NCBI RefSeq assembly: GCF_964275005.1
Contig: NC_092686.1
Location: forward strand, 17,932,547 to 17,996,546
DNA from: Diadema setosum
Taxonomy: Eukaryota; Echinodermata; Echinoidea; Diadematoida; Diadematidae
DNA length: 64,000 nucleotides
Reading direction: 5' to 3'
The notes beneath the pieces are model-generated. The model saw only the letters and a list, made by a program, of their open reading frames with translations, was not told the DNA's origin and searched no databases. The position numbers and the translations under genes are program-made. Below are positions 56,693 to 64,000 of the stretch, piece after piece. How positions within the stretch are numbered: position 1 is the stretch's first letter; the number at the start of each line of letters is the position of its first letter.

Positions 56693-58982
56693 CTAAACAC
56701 TAAACAAAAAGTAAGTTCCCCCTAAAACAAAGCTCTGTAATTTATGAATCAGGAACCTTTGAGGAAATCTGAATACATGATTATGTAGCTGTATTTCTCG
56801 GCTACCTTTCATGTGAAATTCAGTGGATATCACTTGGTCACGCTTGAGTGAGCATGACTTAAAGTCAAAATGGTCACTTTTTGAAGTTCACAAGGCCAAT
56901 TTTGCAACTTTGATTTGGTGATATCGAAACAAATTTCAATTTTCCAGGATAAAAATGCATGCAACGTATAATTTATGTGCTTCTTATCGTACCATGTGAC
57001 TTGTGCACAAAATTTCACGGTTGAGTGAACACGGGGTGAAAATTACCGATATGGCCGATTTGACATGTTTCTCGTGGTAATTTCTGTCATTTGAGATTGA
57101 ATTCGTATGTTGAACAGTTTTTAAACACAATTGACGTAATTTCACGGTTGAATGAGCACATTAAAAACAAAGAAAAATAACAATTTAAATTGTGCAGTAA
57201 GAATTGTGATAATTTTGCGCATTGAAATCAAGTGTTTAATGCTTTTTGTATTGTGTTTAATACCACTGTGCATACAGTAATCACCTGACATTTCAGTCAC
57301 GCTCCAATGAGCATGTGGGGCTGGAAAACCCGTTTTACCCTATATAATAAAAAAGTATTCATTGTTTTTTATGTTTTAGTTGCAATGTTGGGAAATTGCT
57401 CTGATTTCAATGAAAAAAAAAACATTTCAATACAAAATTACATGGTGACATGCTTCAGTGAGCACATAAGATGAGCAAAGTGTGCGGGTCAAAACCATTT
57501 TTCGTGGCTGAAATTCCCATAAGATTTACATTTGTTTTGTTTATGAAGACGCATTCAGCGGTGTTAGCAGATAGAGCCTAAAAAGTGAGTGAAGATGCTA
57601 CCCAATCTGTGTTATATTGCCATAACGATCGCATAATAGTCAACCAACATTCTAAGCAACTAACATTACCATTACAATCATCAACACCATATGAACAACA
57701 AAGGCCACTATCTCACCACAATATCTGTCTCCAGACTCTCAGTGCATATTTACAGCACGGGAGGATATTGATGTTTAACAAAAGTGAAATTTGGTACCAT
57801 GTCAATGACCAATTGCATTTATTTTCCCTTGAGTTAATGCATGACTTCATGACGTCACAAAGACATCAAGAACTTAATGCCAAAATCAGTATTCAGTCGC
57901 GAGGACAAAGGCCCGGAGATTTAATTTGCATACTTTCTCATCTCTGCCCCAACAAGGGAATGTCATCAAACTAAAGGCAGACCAATTTCCCAGGAATACT
58001 TCAATATTTAATCAAAGGAAGCCATGGATTATAAGGGGGGTTTCCGGCCCCAGGTACCCTGAAGGAATGCCAAGGATCACTGAGACATTTATATCGGTCC
58101 TAAAACGCAATAATGAAATGTTTTTCAGTTGATTTTAAATGCAGAATATCAAAGCAACACCTGCTGGATGATTTCAATAAGATAATCATTGTTTCATAAT
58201 GTGGTCATTCAACCGTAAAATAAACCACATTGCATGCATAAACCATTGTTAGCTTTCAAAAACATAAATTCCTCCTTTTCACATGAACTTACCATGGGGA
58301 TTATGGCCAAACTGACAATTTTCATTATGTAGGGTACAAAAAGGATTTCCAGCCTCACGTGCTTATTGAAGCGTGACTGAAATGTCAGGTAGTCACTGAT
58401 ATGCGTGTGGGTGTTAACACAATATAAAAAAAAGCATCATGCAGTTGATATTAGAGCGCAAATTATCGCAATTCTTACTGCACAATTTAAATTGTATTTT
58501 TTCTTTGTTTTTGATGTGCTCATTCAACTGTGAAATTACTTGAATTGTGTGTAAAAACTGTTCAACACACGAATTCAATCTGAATTGACAGAAATTACCA
58601 CGAGAAACATGTCAAATTGGCCATTTTGGTAATTTTCACCCCGTGTTCACTCAACCGTGAAATTTTGTGCCCAAGTCACATGGTACGATAAGAAGCACAT
58701 AAATTATACGTTGCATGCATTTTTATCCTGGAAAATTGAAATTTGTTCAGATATCACCAAATCAAAGTTGCAAAATTGGGCTTGTGAACTCCAAAAAGTG
58801 ACCATTTTGACTTTAAGTCATGCTCACTCAAGCGTGACCAAGTGATATCCACTGAATTTCACATAAAAGGTAGCCGAGAAATACAGCTACATAATCATGT
58901 ATTCAGATTTCCTCAAAGGTTCCTGATTCATAAATTACAGAAGTTTGTTTTAGGGGGAACTTACTTTTTGTTTAGTGTTTAG
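56693..58982. mobile_element. 2.3 kb DNA element with long inverted repeats and nine copies of an 18-bp motif
   Basis: The ends CTAAACACTAAACAAAAAGT and its complement open inverted repeats of about 650 bp. Both arms encode the same mirrored open frame (56830-57018 minus, 58657-58845 plus), which is a by-product. Copies of CACGGTTGAGTGAGCACG-like sequence lie at 56839, 57016, 57143, 57298 and 57449 on plus, and at 58358, 58515, 58642 and 58819 inverted. The middle 975 bp is unique and holds an unassigned 129-codon frame (57585-57974). Superfamily not identified. Confidence 0.85.
57585..57974 (+). CDS. Unassigned open frame in the middle of the long-TIR element
   Basis: 129 codons from ATG to stop, with no motif I recognise: no DDE/D pattern, no zinc finger, no membrane segment. 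Its composition (His, Gln, Ser and Leu rich) does not argue strongly for coding. It may be a remnant of captured sequence or chance. It does not resemble the mirrored frames in the arms. Confidence 0.2.
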   Translation: MSEDATQSVLYCHNDRIIVNQHSKQLTLPLQSSTPYEQQRPLSHHNICLQTLSAYLQHGRILMFNKSEIWYHVNDQLHLFSLELMHDFMTSQRHQELNAKISIQSRGQRPGDLICILSHLCPNKGMSSN

Positions 58983-60047
58983 AATGCCTGTTGGTACAAA
59001 TGACCTTTTTCTGCTTGTGTGCAAGTGGAATTATGAGCTGGTCTATGATGGCTGTATGTGCCCATCATAGCCCGATTTATTTTGCCAAGATAATTATATT
59101 CAACTGGCATTTAAACAACCAAGACCACAGGGATTTGGAAGATTATGTACCAGTAATCCCAACTCATGTTGTTTGAATGTCCTCTCTGTAGTAAAAGATG
59201 GAAGCACTGGTGATTTTTTTTGGGGGGGGGGGGGTGTGGGGAGAGCATTACCTTTTGGCAATTGAAGGTTGAACTGAAGGTTGAACTAAAATTTAGACTA
59301 TAAACATCCCAGGATGCATAAACAGTGGCGGCTGAAATCCATGTGCCTGATTGTAACTCGAGTCCTGGAACCCTGACATGGTGCTTAATTAATTCTGTAT
59401 ACCAGTATGGCAACCCCAGTAAGCGCTTGCCTCGGCCTGTGCGTGCAGTTCTAGAACAACTTTCCCCAGCAGGTCAGCATTCAGTGTCTTGAAAAGGAAT
59501 TGACTTTGAATCAAATGTAATCATGCACACACACTCACACTTTTTTTTTTTTTGGTCAATCTTTTATTTTTCTTTCTTTTTCATATAAACAATATACAAA
59601 TTAATTCATGATATTGAAAGATAACACAAATTTTATTATGAGAACATAAATTCCACATTGTCAATATTATGAATGAAAAAAAAAAAATTGTACATAAAAT
59701 CTTTCTTCCCTCTCCCTGTTGAAAGCAATCTTTATTTTGATCATATGAACAATATATATAGAGGTATATAGGTATATATGTGTATATTCTGTATTTGATA
59801 TGTTCCAAACAAGCTCTAATTTTCATGTATTCCATTCGTTCTCAGACTAACTTACAGTATCCATTTACTCATGAGACTGTATGATCCCACTCTATTAGGT
59901 TCACTGGTGTAAATGAATGGAATTTAATTCTAGATTCACATCCTTATTAAGAGCTCTAATGTTGAATAATTAGCCATGACTGAGTAGATAATGTTCTTTG
60001 TGCAAAGTGTCTGGTTCATGCACTTGACTTCACACAGAATTATCGCT
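58983..60047. other. Unassigned stretch
   Basis: G run at 59221-59233 and a T run at 59541-59553. No gene or repeat family recognised. Confidence 0.6.
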
Positions 60048-60102
60048 ATCTCAGAAATGAAAATACTTGACATGTTATGTCAAGTATTTTCATTTTTGAG
60101 AT
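60048..60102. repeat. 55-bp palindrome
   Basis: 26-bp arms (ATCTCAGAAATGAAAATACT plus TGACAT and complement) with a GTT loop and one mismatch. Confidence 0.9.
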
Positions 60103-60169
60103 ATAAAGAAAGAAAAAGGAGAGTAGTTTTGACAGTATTCTTCGTACTGTTCCTCTTTTTTTTTTGGGG

Positions 60170-60300
60170 GGGGGGGGAGGATGGAAGTGCACAAATTGAA
60201 ATTTGTCTCCACTGGGAATCAAACCCACGTCCTTTGTCATGGAATGCCAATGCCTTAACCACTCGACCAGAGAATTCATAACGGTTCTAGCTGGGCAGAC
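60170..60300 (-). mobile_element. tRNA-derived SINE head or tRNA-like relic
   Basis: On the minus strand TGGTCGAGTGGTTAAGG gives a good A box, and GGTTTGATTCC, with one change from consensus, gives the B box about 40 nt later. The spacing and the GAGTGGTTAAGGC phrase resemble a Leu- or Ser-type tRNA gene. The arms at the ends do not pair, so it is not a working tRNA gene. C and A runs follow on the minus strand, as in a SINE tail. Confidence 0.6.
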
Positions 60301-61222
60301 CCAAGTTTGATTACCCAATGTAACAACTCTTCAACCCATTGTGTGCATATTCCTCTTCGAGGCAAAGTTACAAATAACCAGCCGCATGCCTCACCCAGAT
60401 CAACTACTGAGCTTCAAGTACAGTATTTTCATGTTTCGGCATCCTTACTAGCTATAATACAAGCACAAAATGCCTCATGGCTATCTAGCTGTTCTCATTG
60501 CTAATGTGATATACTTTTGTGTTTTACTTTACAAAATAAATTGTTTGGAATGGCCTTTGATCAAATCAAAATCAGTAGATTCAGACCTTTCAAATGGACA
60601 CACACACACAAGCACACACGCAGACACTCGTGCACACTATAGTTCACACATACATGTACCTAATGGTTCCACCACCACACCAAAACATGCAGGACATACA
60701 CACATCTGAAAATTTACTCGAATGGAGGACCATGCTCCTATAACTTGATGCCAAATGGTTCAAGTGATGCTCAATTACATCTATTCAAATGATTCAACAA
60801 GATACCTACAACTGTATCTCTGTGCTTTATATGCATGTTTTGTTAGGCGTGCATAATTTGCAGTTGGTTCCTCATGTGGTGAAAGTAATGGAGTTTGGCC
60901 TGGAGGACATTTGAATGGACACACCCACCCATCCACCCCCCCCCCCACACACACACACATACATACACACACACAGGCATTTGAACAGACCAAACATATT
61001 TCATCCGATTACTGTAAAAGCTGTCATTTTCACAAGGGGTTAATTTCAGGGATTTTGCTAAGAACTGTTTGGCCACACAAATTTAACATGCAAAAATATT
61101 GCGAATAGATGGGCATTGCCACACTTAAGATAGCCTTGGTGTAAAAAATCACAAAAACAATATTTCACGAAATGTCATTGACCTCATTTGCAAAAATTCC
61201 CTTGCAGAAAATTACAGCTTTT
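60301..61222. other. Unassigned stretch with CA-rich simple sequence
   Basis: Imperfect CA tracts at 60597-60650 and 60935-60976. No gene recognised. Confidence 0.6.
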
Positions 61223-62213
61223 TAGTCCATGGGCCAGGCCAGATATTGGTACCACCCGAGGTGGCAAAACCTTTTTGGTGTCATTTTGTTTGTCAGGCAT
61301 AGATATGCTTATCAAGCTATGATAGCATTTCCTAATGAGTAGCTTAGTCATAATAAATAAATTTTAAACCAATTTGGTCTCGTTGTTATATCCCTATACT
61401 TCTGAATCGAGACTAACCGCTATACAAAGAAGAGCACTGTCTTCTGTATGTTCACAGGTGTTCTGTTGTAAACGCGGTGCGCTTAGTCTTTATTCAAGAC
61501 GGCGAAGGGAATATCCAAAGCTTATGATACAGTGTATATCCCTTTATCTAATACCAACAACAACAACAACAAATTCCTCGTGAATTTTACCGTATTTTTC
61601 AATCATCATTTTCCGGTGAAAACGCTTCGGTGGAAAACGCTAATACCACGCTAATGTCGCTTTATTTCCATCCAACAATGAAAGATAATGCAAAAAGAAT
61701 GTACCAGTACACTACAATACATTATAATAAATAATATTGTAAATGAACAGAGTGATTTTTGTTTAAAACCGATGTATTTGTTTAGAGGGTAGTATAAAAA
61801 CAGTAAAGATAATCCCTTTTATTAGGAACTTTAGATATAATAACGGTACATTGTTCTAGATAAAGACTAAGCGCACCGCGCGACAGCTGTGGACATCATA
61901 ACCCTTTGGATATTCCCTTCGCTGCCTTGAATAAAGACTAAGAGCACCGCGTTTACAACAGAACACCTGTGGACAAACAGAAGACAGTGCTCTTCTTTGT
62001 ATAGCGGTTAGTTTCGATTCAGAAGTATAGGGATATAAAAACGAGAGACCAAATTGGTTAAAATTTCATTTATTATGACTAAGCTACTAATTTGAAAATG
62101 CTATCATAGCTTGATAAGCATATCTATGCCCGACAAACAAAATGACACCAAAAAGGTTTTGCCACCTCAGGTGGTACCAATAACCCATTTTTCGGGTCTT
62201 GGCCCATGGACTA
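61223..62213. mobile_element. 1 kb foldback element with TAGTCCATGGGCC ends
   Basis: The arms of about 310-330 bp are near-identical inverted repeats: TAGTCCATGGGCCAGGCC at the left, GGCCCATGGACTA at the right, with GTTTTGCCACCTCxGGTGGT and GAAGAGCACTGTCTTCTGT inside. About 340 bp of AT-rich unique sequence lies between. No ORF. TAG/CTA at the edges gives no clear target duplication. Confidence 0.8.
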
Positions 62214-62785
62214 TTTACAGTATCCTCCAACTACATGGGTCTATCATTGTGGACCCATAGTGATATAAGGTGGATCAATCACACAAGTTCAAAGCAGTTT
62301 ATCAAGTTCTTTGATGCATTTACAATGGATGTACTTCAGCTGCGAAGGATATCCATAGTCGATGGCTGCCCATGGCATGCTTGTAATTCTGGGGTGGGTC
62401 CACATTTTCATGGCCTTCAGAATTGCACACACAGACACAAAGACACACAGTGTACCAAGGACACATGAACAACAAAGCAGGGAACTACAGCATTTGTTTG
62501 TAGTTTGTCTTTATTAACTGAGGACTTGAAACATTCTTCTACCAATGAGATTTTGAATTACAATTGCAGATGACTACTCCAATAATTCCATTTCCTGCAA
62601 ACATTTAGTTACATACATTATTGTAAGTACTGTTTTATGCATGATATGACATGACATTACATTGTCCAGCAAATGCTTTTATTTTTAGCTTTTGGTATTG
62701 CATAACAGGACATGGAAAAGAAAAGAAAAAACAAATACAATAAACATTTACATAGCACATATCAAAAAAACAACATTACATCTCT

Positions 62786-63033
62786 TTGCAAATTGAAGGA
62801 AACTATAGAAATTTAATTATAAGAACTATGTATGAAAGAGAGAGTGAAGAGAAACAAGGCAAGATGAAAAGTGACAAAATTCAGATGTGTAGCACAAAGC
62901 TTGATCCATTAAATTACACAAATACATTTTCAAAAGACTTCAAATCTACATGTGGGCAAAGCGAGTGGATAGTAAATTATTTTGAGAATGAATTGCCAAA
63001 TACATGTACTGTTGAAAGAAACCAAGAGTTTGT
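62786..63033 (+). other. Weak exon candidate followed by a strong donor
   Basis: An open frame of about 82 codons (MQIEGNYRNLIIRT to RNQEF) runs into GTAAGTA, a near-perfect donor, at 63034. Its composition (Lys, Glu, Asn, Ser and Thr) is protein-like, but I recognise no family and no convincing acceptor fixes its start. It could be chance in AT-rich DNA. Confidence 0.2.
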
Positions 63034-63782
63034 GTAAGTAAACTAATGATACCTGGGTGAAGAATTTCGAGTGCTAAATTATCTCTTCTGACTTACAATT
63101 TTGGTATTCCTGATAAAGTGATGGAATAGTGGGATTGTGAATTTTTCAATTTCATTTATGATCCAAACCCTGACTGTAATTCTTTCCATCATATCGCAAA
63201 TAATTGTCGGAAGTATTTTTCTCTGTCTACAGTCTGAAACCTCTCAGGGTTGACCAAGAAAAAAAAGAGTGACAGTTGACTTTAAGTTAGCATTTTGGTA
63301 ATTTGTTTGTATTACTGGTTAGTGCATTTCACGCTGGAGGAAATGGCATCAGTATAAAAAGCGATAGCATTTTTGAAAACCATCATGTTCAAGGAATGTC
63401 TAGAGCCAGGAAAGCATACGCTTTGGGCATGGCACTTATTTAGGTCTGACTTGAGAGATGAAAGTATCAATTTTTCAAAGGTGACACATTCTCTGCAAAA
63501 TTGCTCTTTGATTACTCATTGATTACTTGGTTTCTTCAAAATTTTCATTTGTTGTATGATTTGCTGAAAAAGAACTTTCTGTGCAATTATGCAAACATTT
63601 CATATGTTTCCTTTACATTTGCTACTGGCCCACCAAGTACATTATCAGAACTTTTTGTTGTATACATACACACAATTATGATATGCAGATGAATGCTTTT
63701 CTTTTACTTTGAAAGCTCTATTAAGTGCATGTAAGATAAGAGTTAAGTAAACTTATGACTGCTTGAATAAACACTTTCGTAA

Positions 63783-64000
63783 CCACTTCTCTCCCCATTT
63801 CATACGCATTTACATGTTTATGATGGCCTAGATGTGGATGTCTTTGACCTTGATCTTGGGTCTGAAGAAGGCATTACACATGACACTACAGAAGATGAAA
63901 CTCCCAAGTCCCATTTCATAGTAAAGAGATGTTAGGATAACAACTTGCTGGAATGGCAACTTCCCATAGCAACAGTCAATGAGGATGCTGGATTCTTGTT
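63783..64000 (+). other. Acidic coding-like frame at the right edge
   Basis: One frame is open from 63783 to a single TAG at 63933-63935, then open again to the window end. The first part includes YDGLDVDVFDLDLGSEEG and DTTEDETPKSHF. The second reads NNLLEWQLPIATVNEDAGFL. A possible exon is 63832-63920, between CCTAG and GTAAAG. It may belong to a gene to the right, or be a relic. Family unknown. Confidence 0.2.

Larger units (their letters stand above)
62214..64000. other. Right-edge stretch
   Basis: Apart from the two weak candidates listed separately, AT-rich sequence without recognised repeats. Confidence 0.5.

Noticed and set aside
56830-58845. Two mirrored, nearly identical 62-codon frames (56830-57018 and 58657-58845)
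   Set aside because: They lie in the inverted arms of a transposon at matching positions. No other sign of coding.
60180-60300. A tRNA gene
   Set aside because: A and B boxes are present but the acceptor and other arms do not pair, and tail-like runs follow. A SINE head or relic is likelier.

Overview
The window is eukaryotic nuclear DNA, AT-rich, with long introns, GT-AG splice sites, microsatellites and a heavy load of small DNA transposons. The two genes are animal genes. The repeats (short elements flanked by TTAA, a tRNA-headed SINE, elements rich in GTCC/GTAC runs, a Jockey/CR1/L2-group LINE) fit a marine invertebrate deuterostome, most likely an echinoderm. The phylum is a judgement from memory of such repeats, at roughly even odds.

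Two host genes can be rebuilt exon by exon. On the minus strand are the first three coding exons of an srGAP (Slit-Robo Rho GTPase-activating protein) gene: 33178-33238, 7952-8135 and 1961-2129. They encode 138 residues of the N-terminal F-BAR domain, and the gene continues off the left edge. On the plus strand is a complete four-exon FAM72 gene (41284-41426, 44728-44805, 46304-46428, 47540-47640) encoding 148 residues. The genes are head to head with 8.0 kb between start codons. In vertebrates SRGAP2 and FAM72 are also neighbours transcribed divergently, so this looks like a deep ancestral gene pair. It is the most notable result here.

Layout: 1-1740, 3' half of a LINE in srGAP intron 3. 2130-7951, srGAP intron 2. 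8136-33177, the 25 kb srGAP intron 1, packed with TTAA-flanked MITEs, a 1.6 kb element with a 1 kb palindrome, and a pair of very GC-rich MITEs. 33239-33420, srGAP leader and promoter with YY1-like and ETS-like sites and a short upstream ORF. 33421-41283, intergenic region with an ACGTT-rich element, a palindromic element split by a SINE, and a CpG-dense stretch before FAM72. 41284-47640, FAM72, whose introns hold a foldback element, a repeat carrying nuclear-receptor DR1 sites, and a MITE. 47890-51799, two nested pogo/Tigger-like elements just past the FAM72 stop codon. 51802-64000, more MITEs, a 2.3 kb element with 0.6-0.7 kb inverted repeats and nine copies of an 18-bp motif, a 1 kb foldback element, and two weak coding candidates at the right edge.

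No rRNA, functional tRNA, CRISPR array, LTR retroelement or virus-like element was seen. Most long open frames in the window are by-products of repeats and simple sequence.
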